Source: Flavobacterium silvaticum | GTDB taxonomy: Bacteria; Bacteroidota; Bacteroidia; Flavobacteriales; Flavobacteriaceae | NCBI RefSeq assembly: GCF_012911565.1 | Contig: NZ_JAAMPU010000106.1 | Location: 241,068-305,067 of the forward strand | Direction of reading: 5' to 3' | DNA: 64,000 bases | In this document: one piece after another, positions 43,399 through 53,711 of the stretch | How positions within the stretch are numbered: position 1 is the first letter of the stretch | Layout of the letters: every line of letters starts with the position of its first letter | Translations under genes and position numbers: made by a program | Notes under the pieces: generated by a model | The model's input: the letters and a program-made list of their open reading frames with translations, nothing else | What the model was told of the DNA's origin: nothing | Databases searched by the model: none

Positions 43399-44766
43399 TT
43401 AAATAAGATTGTTTACCAACGACGGGAACAAGCCCATAGCGAGATTGAGCAATAAAGCAATGGCAGCAACCACAACATAGATCGGTTTTGGATTTTCGAC
43501 AGGATCAAGCGCATCTTTGGTGTACATAGCGAGAATCAGCTTGAAATAATAACCGACGCTGATTATCGAGTTGATGACAGCTGCGATTACAACAACCAGA
43601 TAACCGGCATTGATGGCGTGCATGAACAAACCAAACTTGGCAAAGAAACCTGCAAAAACAGGAATTCCGGCCATAGAAAGCAAAGCTCCTGTAAGCAACG
43701 CCGCCATTACCGGATGTTTTTTTCCGAAGCCGTTGAAGTTATAGATATTTTCATCTTGTTTGTCGCGGCAAACGTTCAATACAACGGCAAACGCTGCAAC
43801 ACCGGCCAAGGCATACGCTGCTGCATAATACCAAAGTACACTGGCAGAATTCGCAAGGTTAAGGAACGCCATAAGCATATAACCCGCATGTGCGATTCCG
43901 GAAAAAGCGAGCATACGTTTTACATTTTCCTGACGCAAAGCCATGATATTCCCGAGTGTCATGGATGCTATGGAAACAGAAAGCAAAACCCATTCATAGG
44001 CCACGGAAAGTTGGGCGTTCATTCCAGTCAGAAGTTTGTAAAAAGTTGCGATAGCGACAATCTTAGCCAACGTACTCATGATGGAAGTCGTCAGTGCAGG
44101 TGAACCTTCATAGACATCGGGCGCCCAGAAATGGAACGGAACGGCAGCGATCTTGAACAGCATTCCGATAGTCAATAATACGATTCCGATAAAGAACCAA
44201 TCCGGTAATTCCGCGGAACTCGAAAGTTCTGAAATCTCAGCGATATCGAAAGTTCCCATGGCTCCGTAAATCAGGCAGATCCCAAAGAGGATAATACCTG
44301 AAGCAAATGAACCCAACAGGAAATATTTCATCCCGGCTTCATTGCTGCGGACGTTCATGCGGTTACTGGCAGCCAGGATATACAGCGAAATGGAAAGCAC
44401 TTCGATCCCGAGGAAAAACATCGACAGGTTTCCGAAAGACACCATGGCGACAGCTCCGGCGAGCATAAAGACTTTTATGGCGACAAAATCTGAAATCTTG
44501 GCGTGTTCGCGTCGATAGAAATCATCGGACATTGAAATAAGCAGAATGGCCAGGACAATGAAAATGGACGAAAAAGCCACAGAGAAATTATTGACGACAA
44601 TCATGTTGCCGTAAAAACCTTTCTGCAATCCGTAATCATTCATGGTCACGCCCAGGGCAACCAGCAGTCCGACAACCGTAAATGGCACGATGCCTTTGCG
44701 GAAGTTGAGAATTTCAAGCAACAGGCACAATACACCTAATCCCGTTATGATAAGTAATGTATTCAT
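43399..44766 (-). CDS. nuoN: NADH-quinone oxidoreductase subunit N
   Basis: 455 residues, 13-14 predicted membrane helices of the antiporter-like family (proton_antipo_M). FFLGIEVLSISLYILAASNRMNVRS holds the key glutamate, and FKIAAVPFHFWAPDVYEG and LAFSGIAHAGYMLM carry the conserved lysine and histidine of the pumping path. Last gene of the operon; its start directly adjoins the nuoM stop. Confidence 0.95.
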   Translation of the reverse strand: MNTLLIITGLGVLCLLLEILNFRKGIVPFTVVGLLVALGVTMNDYGLQKGFYGNMIVVNNFSVAFSSIFIVLAILLISMSDDFYRREHAKISDFVAIKVFMLAGAVAMVSFGNLSMFFLGIEVLSISLYILAASNRMNVRSNEAGMKYFLLGSFASGIILFGICLIYGAMGTFDIAEISELSSSAELPDWFFIGIVLLTIGMLFKIAAVPFHFWAPDVYEGSPALTTSIMSTLAKIVAIATFYKLLTGMNAQLSVAYEWVLLSVSIASMTLGNIMALRQENVKRMLAFSGIAHAGYMLMAFLNLANSASVLWYYAAAYALAGVAAFAVVLNVCRDKQDENIYNFNGFGKKHPVMAALLTGALLSMAGIPVFAGFFAKFGLFMHAINAGYLVVVIAAVINSIISVGYYFKLILAMYTKDALDPVENPKPIYVVVAAIALLLNLAMGLFPSLVNNLI

Positions 44767-46218
44767 TTATAGAAGTCTAGGTCCAGAGTGTATTAAAAAC
44801 ATGATTTGGTGAATGCTCGGTGCAATCAGGTCGTTTATGGGTTTCGGATATAAACCGAAGAAAAATGTAACTGCGATTATGATTGAAAAAGTCAATCCTT
44901 CTGACCAGGAAACATCGCGGAATGGCTTTTTATTCGTTTCCCCCAGCATCACATTCTGGAACATCTTAAGCATATAGTAAGCCCCGAGTATGATGGTCAG
45001 TCCTCCAATTATGGCAAACCATACTTTCTTGAAGAACAACGAATACAACACGGTAAATTCCCCGACAAAGTTGAATGTGGTAGGCAAGGCTACGGATGCC
45101 AATACCATAATCATAAACATCGAGGTGAATTTTGGCGCCTGTGAACGTATGCCTCCCATTTCTGATATTTCACGGGTTTGGAGCCTGTCGATTATGATAT
45201 CTGCAGCAAGGAACAATCCGACGATGGCGAATCCGTGCGAAATCATTTGCAATACGGCACCACTAAGACCGTCTTTATTCAAGGTGTAAGCACCGGCCGC
45301 AATCAATCCGACGTGGGCCAATGAGGAATAGGCAAGTAATTTTTTGAGGTTCTTCTGACGCAAAGCCACGACAGATCCGTAAAGAACGCCAGCCAATCCG
45401 AACCAGATAAAGATAACCATGAATGATTTTGCCGCCAAAGGAGCAATCGGCAATTGCCAACGCAGAATACTGTAAAGCCCCATTTTAAGCATGATGCCTG
45501 ACAGCAACATGGTTCCCGCAGTCGGTGCTTTTTCATAAACGGCAGCCTGCCACGTATGGAAAGGAATCAATGGAATCTTAATGGCGTACGCCGCAAAGAA
45601 AGCCAGGAAAATCCAGATTTGTTCCGTTTTGGATAAGTCTAATTTTGCAAGATCGGTCCACATAAAAGAACCGGCCTTGGTATACAAATACGCAAAAGCA
45701 GCCAGCATGAAAAGAGAACCGGCAAACGTGTAAATAAAGAATTTGACAACGGCCCGCTGACGGTCTTTGTGTTCCCCGCTTCCCCAAAGTAATGCAATGA
45801 AATAAATTGGTATAAGTGCCAATTCCCAGAAAATGTAATACACGAATCCGTCAAGGGCGAGAAAAGTTCCGGCCATCGCAAATCCCATGAACATAATGAG
45901 CGAATAGAACGATTTGGCATTCTGGATATTCCTTCCGAACGTAGACAATATGATAAGTGGCAGTAATGCGGTAGTCAGCATCAGCATGGCAAGAGACAAT
46001 CCGTCACCGCTCAAAGCAACATGTATATTCGGTTTTTGGCTCCACAGATAACTTACGCCGACAACTTCTTTTGCGTTGTGTTTGCACAAAACCAACCACG
46101 AAGCGCCCAAAGCGACAACCGAAGTCAGCAACGCGGTTTTGGAAGCCCATTTATCTCCGCTCAAAAAGCTGAGCAATGCGCCGGCAAATAATAGTATCAG
46201 GACAATACTTACATCCAT
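44767..46218 (-). CDS. nuoM: NADH-quinone oxidoreductase subunit M
   Basis: 483 residues from the ATG giving MDVSIVLILLFAGALL, 4 bases after the nuoL stop; a TTG four codons upstream overlaps nuoL and is unlikely. About 14 membrane helices. FVYYIFWELALIPIYFI holds the glutamate essential for pumping and AYSSLAHVGLIAAG is conserved. Proton pump subunit of complex I. Confidence 0.95.
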   Translation of the reverse strand: MDVSIVLILLFAGALLSFLSGDKWASKTALLTSVVALGASWLVLCKHNAKEVVGVSYLWSQKPNIHVALSGDGLSLAMLMLTTALLPLIILSTFGRNIQNAKSFYSLIMFMGFAMAGTFLALDGFVYYIFWELALIPIYFIALLWGSGEHKDRQRAVVKFFIYTFAGSLFMLAAFAYLYTKAGSFMWTDLAKLDLSKTEQIWIFLAFFAAYAIKIPLIPFHTWQAAVYEKAPTAGTMLLSGIMLKMGLYSILRWQLPIAPLAAKSFMVIFIWFGLAGVLYGSVVALRQKNLKKLLAYSSLAHVGLIAAGAYTLNKDGLSGAVLQMISHGFAIVGLFLAADIIIDRLQTREISEMGGIRSQAPKFTSMFMIMVLASVALPTTFNFVGEFTVLYSLFFKKVWFAIIGGLTIILGAYYMLKMFQNVMLGETNKKPFRDVSWSEGLTFSIIIAVTFFFGLYPKPINDLIAPSIHQIMFLIHSGPRLL

Positions 46219-46222
46219 TCTG

Positions 46223-48136
46223 TCAGACAATTTTATTATAGAACAAATACGATACGATGGCCACCATTCCCATCACGAAAAAGAAAAGGTAACGACCGAC
46301 GCTTCCGTTTTGGAGCAATCTTCCCTGGTCGCCAATGGCATTGGTGACTTTTCCGAAACCATATACAAATCCGGATAAAGCCGTTTCAAGCGTATCGCGG
46401 AAAAATGTCGAAAGTGCGTTGATTGGTTTTACAAACAGGAATTCATAAGCCTCATCGATGTAATATTTATGGTAGAGAACTTTGTGCAAGCCTGTCATTT
46501 CTTCGTCGGCTGGCGGAACTTCTCCTTTTTTGAGGTATTTGGCGTATGCGATCCCGATTCCGATCAATCCGCCAATTACCGCAACAGCCATCAATGCGTA
46601 TTCGGTCGTTCCAAGATGATGCTCACCGTGTTCTTTAGCGCCTAGAACCGGAGCCAGATACTGATTGAGCCAACTCGCACCCGGAAAACTAATCAATCCG
46701 CCGATAGCTGCAAGAATAGCGAGAACTATCAATGGAAATGTGATCAAAGCCGGGCTTTCGTGAAGGTGATGCTTTTGCTCTTCTGTTCCGCGGAAATCCT
46801 TAAAGAATGTCAGGTACAACAATCGGAACATATAAAAAGCTGTCATGATGGACGCAACAGATCCGATTACATACAATACTTTATTTTCATGGAAAGCTGT
46901 CATCAGGATTTCATCTTTGGAGAAGAAACCGGAAAATGGCGGAATTCCTGAAATGGCAAGAGATGAAATAAGGAATGTGATATAGGTTATCGGCATCCAT
47001 TTTTTCAAGGCACCCATTTTTCTCATGTCCTGTTCCCCATGCAATGCGTGGATGACAGAACCGGAGCCAAGGAACAAACAGGCTTTAAAGAATGCGTGTG
47101 TAATCACATGGAAAACAGCAACTTCATAAGCGCCAAGTCCCAAAGCCAAAAACATGAGTCCCAACTGGGAAACCGTTGAATACGCGAGTACTTTTTTGAT
47201 GTCATTCTGGACAAGCCCGATAGTCGCCGCAACAATCGAAGTGACGGCTCCGACTATCGCAATTACATTCTGGACATTCGGGGCAAGGTCGAAAAGGAAA
47301 TGCATCCGTGTCACCATGAAAATACCGGCTGTCACCATAGTCGCCGCATGTATCAATGCAGAAACCGGAGTCGGGCCAGCCATGGCATCCGGAAGCCAGG
47401 TGTACAATGGAATCTGGGCACTTTTTCCGCAGGCACCAATAAATAACGCAAGTGCAGCTATTGATAATGCTGATATAAATTTCATCTGTTGAGGTTCCTG
47501 CAAAAGCGAAAGCTTAAATTTAATTGCGTCTGGAATCTGAGCATAATCAAGCGTTTTTGTCAGATAAGCAATTATAAACATCCCAATAAGAAACCCGAGG
47601 TCACCAATACGGTTCATTATGAACGCTTTCTTTGCCGCATCGTTATAATCCTGGTTTTTATACCAGAACCCAATTAACAGGTAAGAACACAATCCGACAC
47701 CTTCCCATCCGATGAACATCACGAGCAAATTGTCTCCTGTGACGAGCAGCAACATGAAAAAGATAAAAAGGTTCAGGTAAGCAAAGAACTTATGACGGTT
47801 CTCATCATCGTGCATATAAGACACCGAATACAGGTGGATCAACGTCCCGATTCCGGTAACGAACATAAGCCACAACAACGAAAGCTGGTCGAGCAGAATG
47901 CCCATATTGACCGTGACTTTGCCGAAGCTGAACCATTCAAAAAGATTGACCTGTACCGGAGTAGCCGTTTTATTGATCTGAAGAAAATACATCAGCGTCA
48001 CACAAAACGAAATAAAAACCGCAAAAGTAGCCAGATATCCCGCGCCGTTATGCCCTGCTTTTTTCCCGAAGAAAACATTCAGTATAAAACCGGCCAGTGG
48101 CGCCAAGAGTAAAAGTAAAATGTAAGTTTGATCCAT
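46223..48136 (-). CDS. nuoL: NADH-quinone oxidoreductase subunit L
   Basis: 637 residues, the longest antiporter-like subunit, with the long lateral helix at the C-terminus. VMFIGWEGVGLCSYLLIGFWY and the SQLGLMFLALG region match the family. Encodes the distal proton pump of complex I. Confidence 0.95.
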   Translation of the reverse strand: MDQTYILLLLLAPLAGFILNVFFGKKAGHNGAGYLATFAVFISFCVTLMYFLQINKTATPVQVNLFEWFSFGKVTVNMGILLDQLSLLWLMFVTGIGTLIHLYSVSYMHDDENRHKFFAYLNLFIFFMLLLVTGDNLLVMFIGWEGVGLCSYLLIGFWYKNQDYNDAAKKAFIMNRIGDLGFLIGMFIIAYLTKTLDYAQIPDAIKFKLSLLQEPQQMKFISALSIAALALFIGACGKSAQIPLYTWLPDAMAGPTPVSALIHAATMVTAGIFMVTRMHFLFDLAPNVQNVIAIVGAVTSIVAATIGLVQNDIKKVLAYSTVSQLGLMFLALGLGAYEVAVFHVITHAFFKACLFLGSGSVIHALHGEQDMRKMGALKKWMPITYITFLISSLAISGIPPFSGFFSKDEILMTAFHENKVLYVIGSVASIMTAFYMFRLLYLTFFKDFRGTEEQKHHLHESPALITFPLIVLAILAAIGGLISFPGASWLNQYLAPVLGAKEHGEHHLGTTEYALMAVAVIGGLIGIGIAYAKYLKKGEVPPADEEMTGLHKVLYHKYYIDEAYEFLFVKPINALSTFFRDTLETALSGFVYGFGKVTNAIGDQGRLLQNGSVGRYLFFFVMGMVAIVSYLFYNKIV

Positions 48137-48137
48137 G

Positions 48138-48458
48138 CTATCCTTTCAGATTTTTTAGGTTGTCGATGTCGATCGAATTCAGGTTCCTGAAAATCGACAC
48201 GAGTATTGCGAGCCCGACTGCAACTTCAGCAGCGGCAACGGCCATTGAGAAAAATACGAACACCTGTCCTTGTGCGTCCTGGTGATACGTTGAGAAAGCG
48301 ACGAACAACAGGTTGACGGCATTGAGCATGATTTCAATCGACATGAAAACGATGATCGCATTGCGCCGGTACAACACCCCGAAAACCCCAATGCTGAACA
48401 AAATCACGCAAAGGAAAATATAATTCTCGATCCCGATCTGGTTTAGAACATTCCCCAT
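48138..48458 (-). CDS. nuoK: NADH-quinone oxidoreductase subunit K
   Basis: 106 residues, three membrane helices. [17 protein letters not shown] and [20 protein letters not shown] carry the two conserved glutamates of the E-channel. The start overlaps the nuoJ stop by one base (TAATG). Confidence 0.95.
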   Translation of the reverse strand: MGNVLNQIGIENYIFLCVILFSIGVFGVLYRRNAIIVFMSIEIMLNAVNLLFVAFSTYHQDAQGQVFVFFSMAVAAAEVAVGLAILVSIFRNLNSIDIDNLKNLKG

Positions 48459-48973
48459 TATTTCTTCTCGGTTTTTTCGCGTTTGGACAATAGTACGGCC
48501 CCAATCATTCCCACCAGCAACAATACCGATGCGAATTCAAACGGAACCATATATTCATTGAGCAATACATTGCCCAGTACTTTAATGGATTGGTAATCGA
48601 CTCCTGTATCGTCATAAGGCCCGACAATCGGTTTGGTCTGGATGAAAATCGCCAGTAAAACCAAACACGTCAGGATGAAAATGATTCCCGCGGCTAGCCT
48701 TGTCGTACGCGGTTTGTGGACTTCATCTTCTTTGTTCAGGTTCATGAGCATGACCGTAAACAGGAACAAAATCATGATAGCCCCGGAATACACGATCACG
48801 TGGACAACAGCCAAAAACTGAGCGTTGAAAAGCAAATAATGGCCGGCAACCGAAAAAAAGCAAAGTACCAAATAAATCGCACTGTGGATTGGGTTTTTGG
48901 TAAACACGGTAAGGAAAGCGGTCGCCAGTGTAACGGCCGACAGAATAAAGAAAATAATCAATACCGTACTCAT
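48458..48973 (-). CDS. nuoJ: NADH-quinone oxidoreductase subunit J
   Basis: 171 residues with five membrane helices and the conserved [18 protein letters not shown]. Its start overlaps the nuoI stop as ATGA. Membrane arm subunit near the quinone site. Confidence 0.94.
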   Translation of the reverse strand: MSTVLIIFFILSAVTLATAFLTVFTKNPIHSAIYLVLCFFSVAGHYLLFNAQFLAVVHVIVYSGAIMILFLFTVMLMNLNKEDEVHKPRTTRLAAGIIFILTCLVLLAIFIQTKPIVGPYDDTGVDYQSIKVLGNVLLNEYMVPFEFASVLLLVGMIGAVLLSKREKTEKK

Positions 48974-49515
48974 CAGTTCTGTCTGTTTTTAGCGTTAGCC
49001 ATAGCCATTTCGAGCGGCATGACCAATTTGTCTTTGCCGAAGATAAAGTCTTCGCGGTCGTAACTCGCCGGAACCAACACTTTGGATTCGGTAAGGTAAA
49101 TGGCGTCTTTCGGACAAGCTTCTTCACACAATCCGCAGAAAATACAACGCAGCATATTAATCTCATAGACCGATGCGTATTTTTCTTCTCGATATAAATG
49201 TTTTTCGTCCGGTTTGCGTTCGGCAGCCGTCATCGTGATGGCTTCGGCCGGACACGACAACGCACAAAGCCCACAGGCCGTACAATTTTCACGACCTTGT
49301 TCATCGCGCTTGAGCATGTGTTGGCCGCGCCAGATTCCGGCACGCGTACGCACTTCTTCCGGATATTTTACCGTGACCTTACGTGTAAACAAGTGTCCGA
49401 TCGTAATGAAAAGACCCTTCACGATCGCCACCAGATACAGGCTCTCCCAAAAAGTCATCTTTTTGTTTGAAACCTCTTTTTTGCGCCCCGAAAGGGACAT
49501 TGTCTGTACTGACAT
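48973..49515 (-). CDS. nuoI: NADH-quinone oxidoreductase subunit I
   Basis: 180 residues from the ATG giving MSVQTMSLSGRK. Two 4Fe-4S ferredoxin motifs: CTACGLCALSCP and CIFCGLCEEACP. Holds clusters N6a and N6b that pass electrons to NuoB. Upstream lies repeat element copy B rather than nuoH at the usual close spacing. Confidence 0.95.
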   Translation of the reverse strand: MSVQTMSLSGRKKEVSNKKMTFWESLYLVAIVKGLFITIGHLFTRKVTVKYPEEVRTRAGIWRGQHMLKRDEQGRENCTACGLCALSCPAEAITMTAAERKPDEKHLYREEKYASVYEINMLRCIFCGLCEEACPKDAIYLTESKVLVPASYDREDFIFGKDKLVMPLEMAMANAKNRQN

Positions 49516-49553
49516 CAATTTATTATTTATTCGCCAAGGCGATTTTTTATTTT

Positions 49554-49694
49554 TTAGGAGCTGTTTCCGGCTATCCGCTCCACCCGAGCGCAGCGAACTG
49601 GCCGAACACCTTTAAACAATTTTTCCTTTGTGAGGCAATCTTTTGTTCGCTAACAAAGCTTCACAAAAGGATGCCGCTGCTATCCGGGCTAGGG
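49554..49694 (-). repeat. Dispersed hairpin element, copy B (inside nuoH-nuoI)
   Basis: Reads in the nuo mRNA sense from CCCTAGCCCGG to GGAAACAGCTCCTAA, the same direction of element as copy A but opposite in relation to the genes. Central hairpin CTTTTGT (minus strand 49669-49663) with ACAAAAG (49646-49640). The CACCCGAGCGCAGCGAAC stretch is shared exactly with copy A. Confidence 0.78.
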
Positions 49695-49702
49695 CAATCG
49701 GC

Positions 49703-50746
49703 TTAAAACAACTTTCCGTCGTGCCACAAAATAATGACCCCTGTAATAAAGATATTCGCTATCGCCAACGGAATCAGGCCTTGCCAGCCCAAACGCATCA
49801 ATTGGTCGTAACGGAATCTCGGGATTGTCCATCTCACCCACATAAAGAAAAAGATGAACGCACATATTTTAATGAACAAAACGGCTATTCCAATTCCATT
49901 TGCGGCATTCACGCCCCAATGCTCAACAGCCCAGGCCATTCCGGGATAATTGTAAGCCCCGAAATAAAGCACTGCCAGAATGGTCGAGGAAATGAACATA
50001 CTCGCATATTCAGCAAACAGGTAAAAGCCCATTCGCATCGATGAATATTCAGTGTGATAACCGCCAATCAATTCGGCCTCGCACTCGGCAAGGTCAAATG
50101 GTGTACGGTTGGTTTCGGCGAATGAACATACCAGAAAAATGATGAAACCTAGTGGTTGGTATAACACGTTCCAATGCCATTCTGCCTGTTGTTCGCTAAT
50201 AGTCTTTAGGCTCAAATCGCCCGACATCATCAATAAAGCGATCAGCGACATTCCCATGGCAACTTCATAGGAAATCATCTGGGAAGCGGCACGCATGGCA
50301 CTCATCAGGGAGAACTTGTTGTTGCTCGCCCATCCGCCGATCATGATTCCATAAACTCCGACAGACAAAACCCCAAAAACGTACAAGACTCCAATATTGA
50401 TATCGGTCGCCTGTAAAATCACGGTCCGTCCGCCAATGATCAATTTGTCGCCCCAAGGAATTACGGCGCTAGTCATCAAAGCAACGCTCATCGAAATGGC
50501 AGGTCCGGCGACGAAAAGGAATTTATTCGGTGTATTCGGAAGGAATTCTTCTTTCGAGAACAGTTTCATACCATCGGCCAGCGGTTGTAAAAGGCCTAAT
50601 GGCCCTGCGCGGTTCGGCCCGATACGATCCTGGAGCCAGGCCGCTACTTTGCGTTCGGCCCACGTGGAATACATTGCCGCCAGCATCGTTATCGCGAAGA
50701 TGGTGAAAATGAAAATAGACTTTTCTAAGATAATCGCCTGATCCAT
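49703..50746 (-). CDS. nuoH: NADH-quinone oxidoreductase subunit H
   Basis: 347 residues, eight membrane helices. Conserved loop RTPFDLAECEAELIGGYHTEYSSMR lines the quinone site, and GPNRAGPLGLLQPLADG is the N-terminal mark. Starts one base before the nuoG stop end (TAATG overlap). Confidence 0.96.
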   Translation of the reverse strand: MDQAIILEKSIFIFTIFAITMLAAMYSTWAERKVAAWLQDRIGPNRAGPLGLLQPLADGMKLFSKEEFLPNTPNKFLFVAGPAISMSVALMTSAVIPWGDKLIIGGRTVILQATDINIGVLYVFGVLSVGVYGIMIGGWASNNKFSLMSAMRAASQMISYEVAMGMSLIALLMMSGDLSLKTISEQQAEWHWNVLYQPLGFIIFLVCSFAETNRTPFDLAECEAELIGGYHTEYSSMRMGFYLFAEYASMFISSTILAVLYFGAYNYPGMAWAVEHWGVNAANGIGIAVLFIKICAFIFFFMWVRWTIPRFRYDQLMRLGWQGLIPLAIANIFITGVIILWHDGKLF

Positions 50747-51789
50747 TATACGTTTCCTTCTTTAAAGATTTCTGTTTCCTCAGGTCGCAACGGTCGTGAA
50801 GCCATCGAAATTTTCTTGCGGTCTTCTTCGCGTCCGAGCAATATTTTTTCTTCGGTCTCGATCACAACCGGCGCAATGTTACGGGTGTAATTGTTGGCGT
50901 TGATAACCGAATCCTTCTCGAATTTACGAGGCCCTTCGATAACCCAGTCGTTCACATCCTTGTGATCGAAACGACATTCGTTACAGATGAATTCCTCGAC
51001 TTCGTGATATACATCTTTGCGTCCGGTGACACGCTGGATCTCGTTTCCGAACATCCAAACGGTGGTCTTTCCACAGCATTTATCGCAATTGCGATGTGCG
51101 TTGTAAGGCTTGTTGAACCAGACGCGCGATTTGAACCGGAACGTCTTATCGGTTAACGCACCGACAGGACATACGTCGATCATGTTTCCTGAGAATTCAT
51201 TGTCGATCGCTTTGGAGATGCAGGTCGAGATATTCGAATGATCGCCTCTGTCGAGAACGCCGTGTACACGTCCGTCAGTCAACTGATCGGCAACCATCAC
51301 ACAACGATAGCACAAAATGCAACGGTTCATGTGCAATTGGATGTTCGGGCCGATATCTTCGGGTTCGAACGTCCGTTTTTCCTCAATGTAACGCGTTTGC
51401 GATTTTCCGTGTTTGAAGCTCAGGTTCTGCAAATCACATTCGCCCGCCTGATCACAAACCGGGCAATCGAGCGGGTGATTTATCAGCAAAAATTCAGTCA
51501 CCGATTTACGTGCATCGGTCACTCTTTCGCTTGAGATGCTGTTGACTTCCATTCCGTCCATGACGCCTGTAACGCAGGACGCCATCAGTTTTGGCATCGG
51601 GCGCGGATCGGCTTCACTTCCTTTTGAAACTTCCACCAGGCAACAACGGCATTTTCCGCCGCTTCCTTTGAGTTTCGAGTAATAGCACATGGCCGGAGGA
51701 ACGCTTTCGCCTCCAATCATGCGCGCCGCCTGCAGGATCGTGGTTCCTGGTTCGACGTCTATGCTTTGACCATCAATGGTTACTTTCAT
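50746..51789 (-). CDS. nuoG: NADH-quinone oxidoreductase subunit G, short flavobacterial form
   Basis: 347 residues against about 900 in E. coli. Present are the 2Fe-2S domain (Cys35, Cys47, Cys50, Cys72), the His-Cys cluster motif HPLDCPVCDQAGECDLQ, the ferredoxin motif RCILCYRC...CPVGALT and the start of the molybdopterin Fe4S4 domain (NCDKCCGK, ICNECRFDHKD). The large C-terminal molybdopterin-like domain is absent. The stop is overlapped by nuoH, so this is a natural form and not a frameshift. I recall that flavobacterial NuoG is short in general. Confidence 0.93.
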   Translation of the reverse strand: MKVTIDGQSIDVEPGTTILQAARMIGGESVPPAMCYYSKLKGSGGKCRCCLVEVSKGSEADPRPMPKLMASCVTGVMDGMEVNSISSERVTDARKSVTEFLLINHPLDCPVCDQAGECDLQNLSFKHGKSQTRYIEEKRTFEPEDIGPNIQLHMNRCILCYRCVMVADQLTDGRVHGVLDRGDHSNISTCISKAIDNEFSGNMIDVCPVGALTDKTFRFKSRVWFNKPYNAHRNCDKCCGKTTVWMFGNEIQRVTGRKDVYHEVEEFICNECRFDHKDVNDWVIEGPRKFEKDSVINANNYTRNIAPVVIETEEKILLGREEDRKKISMASRPLRPEETEIFKEGNV

Positions 51790-51800
51790 AATTGTTCTGT

Positions 51801-53168
51801 CTAAACGGTGGCTTTTGCCAACAGATGTTTGACTTTTTCAAATGGTTCCTCAACAAAATGATCGCGGTTTTTGATCTTCTCCGGGAAACGCACATGGTAT
51901 TCGAATTCGTCGCGGAAATGACGGATGGCTGCCGCAACAGGCCAGGCCGCCGCATCTCCTAACGGACAAATGGTATTTCCTTCTATCCGGGCTTGTATGC
52001 TCCAAAGCAAATCGATGTCTTCTTCGCGTCCGTGGCCGGTTTCAATTCTGTGCAATACTTTTTCAAGCCAGCCTGTTCCTTCACGGCAAGGCGAACATTG
52101 TCCGCAGCTTTCGTGATGGTAGAAACGTGAAAAATTCCACGTGTTGCGAACGACGCAGGTTGTATCGTTGTATACGATGAATCCGCCGGAACCAATCATG
52201 GAACCACTCGCAAAACCACCGTCGCTCATGGATTCGTAAGACATCATTCGGTCTTCTCCGTTAGCTGTTTTATAGATAAGATGGGCCGGCAGAATCGGCA
52301 CCGAAGATCCACCCGGGACCAATGCTTTAAGCGGACGCTCGTTGAGCATACCGCCGCAATATTCATCGGAGTTGATGAATTCGTCTACAGAAATGCCGAG
52401 TTCGATTTCATAAACGCCTGGTTTTTTGATATGACCCGATGCTGAAATGAGTTTTGTACCCGTAGATTTTTCAGTTCCAATCTTTGCATATTCGGCACCT
52501 CCGTTCAAAATCATCCACGGCACGGCGGAAATAGATTCCACATTGTTGACCACCGTCGGGTTCTGCCACAATCCTGAGATTGCAGGAAATGGTGGCTTGA
52601 TACGCGGATTGCCACGTTTGCCTTCGAGTGATTCGATCAGCGCGGTTTCTTCCCCGCAAATGTAAGCGCCTCCACCAACATGAACGTTGAGTTCCAGGTC
52701 ATAACCGGTTCCAAGGATATTTTTCCCCAGCCAGCCAGCCGCATAAGCTTCCTTGATGGCATTCTGCAAAATCTTATAAACCCACATATATTCGCCGCGG
52801 ATGTAGATGTAGGAACGATGTGCCTCAAGTGCGAAACTCGAAACGATCATGCCTTCAATCAGCAAATGCGGGATGTATTCCATTAGGAAACGGTCTTTGA
52901 AAGTTCCCGGTTCCGATTCGTCGGCGTTGCACACCAAGTGGCGCGGTTTGCCTGATTTTTTGTCGATGAAGCTCCATTTCATACCCATTGGGAAACCTGC
53001 GCCTCCACGGCCTTTGAGCCCGGAAGTCTTGACTTCGTTGACGATATCGTCAGGTGTCATGGTCTTGAGCGCTTTTTCTACAGAAGCGTATCCGCCTTCT
53101 TTGCGGTAAACCTCGTAAGTCCGGATGCCCGGAACGTTGATCTTATCGAGAAGTAGCTGCTTACCCAT
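51801..53168 (-). CDS. nuoF: NADH-quinone oxidoreductase subunit F
   Basis: 455 residues. NADH- and FMN-binding: [15 protein letters not shown] at 51-65 and [14 protein letters not shown] near 100-113. 4Fe-4S cluster N3 motif [11 protein letters not shown] near 360, followed by the Cys of NTICPLGD. Overlaps nuoE by 8 bases. Confidence 0.96.
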   Translation of the reverse strand: MGKQLLLDKINVPGIRTYEVYRKEGGYASVEKALKTMTPDDIVNEVKTSGLKGRGGAGFPMGMKWSFIDKKSGKPRHLVCNADESEPGTFKDRFLMEYIPHLLIEGMIVSSFALEAHRSYIYIRGEYMWVYKILQNAIKEAYAAGWLGKNILGTGYDLELNVHVGGGAYICGEETALIESLEGKRGNPRIKPPFPAISGLWQNPTVVNNVESISAVPWMILNGGAEYAKIGTEKSTGTKLISASGHIKKPGVYEIELGISVDEFINSDEYCGGMLNERPLKALVPGGSSVPILPAHLIYKTANGEDRMMSYESMSDGGFASGSMIGSGGFIVYNDTTCVVRNTWNFSRFYHHESCGQCSPCREGTGWLEKVLHRIETGHGREEDIDLLWSIQARIEGNTICPLGDAAAWPVAAAIRHFRDEFEYHVRFPEKIKNRDHFVEEPFEKVKHLLAKATV

Positions 53169-53706
53169 GATTGACTTTATAATGGAGTTCTACTTTACCA
53201 GCCTTGCAGTCGTCGATGAGCTGGTCGATTTTTTCTTTAGTCAGGTGTTCTTTGAACGTGTCGCCCAATTGCATCATAGGAGCATATCCACAAGCACCGA
53301 GACACTCGACCCCACGCACTTCGAAAAGCCCATCAGCCGTCGGTTCGCCAATGCCGACACCGAGTTTTGAGCAGGTATAATCCATCAGGTCTTCCACGCC
53401 ACGCGTCGCACAGCAGGAAGTCTGGCAGAATTCGAACATGAATTTCCCGATAGGACGCTGGTTGAACATGGTGTAAAAAGACACGACTTCATAAACCTCG
53501 ATAGGCCTGATTCCGATGATTTCGGCAACCTTGTCCATGAGTTCCACAGAAAGCCAGTTGTCGTGGGCATCCTGTACTTCGTGAAGAATAGGCAGGAGCG
53601 CTGATTTGGGTTTATCTTCGGGATAATGACTCAGCAACTCATTGATCGTGGCCATGAGTTCCGGCGTCATGTTGATATCCTGATGTATGCGATGTGTTCT
53701 GTCCAT
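53161..53706 (-). CDS. nuoE: NADH-quinone oxidoreductase subunit E
   Basis: 181 residues, thioredoxin-like fold with the 2Fe-2S cluster ligated by Cys94, Cys99, Cys135 and Cys139 (CQTSCC and CLGAC). Works with NuoF in NADH oxidation. Six bases after nuoD. Confidence 0.95.
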   Translation of the reverse strand: MDRTHRIHQDINMTPELMATINELLSHYPEDKPKSALLPILHEVQDAHDNWLSVELMDKVAEIIGIRPIEVYEVVSFYTMFNQRPIGKFMFEFCQTSCCATRGVEDLMDYTCSKLGVGIGEPTADGLFEVRGVECLGACGYAPMMQLGDTFKEHLTKEKIDQLIDDCKAGKVELHYKVNHG

Positions 53707-53711
53707 AAGCG

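Noticed and set aside
49214..49615. 133-residue frame across nuoI and element B
   Set aside because: Antisense of the ferredoxin motifs of NuoI and then repeat element; not coding.
50746..51789. Frameshift or truncation of nuoG
   Set aside because: No out-of-frame NuoG C-terminal sequence follows; nuoH starts at once and all cluster ligands up to the end are intact, so a natural short form is favoured.
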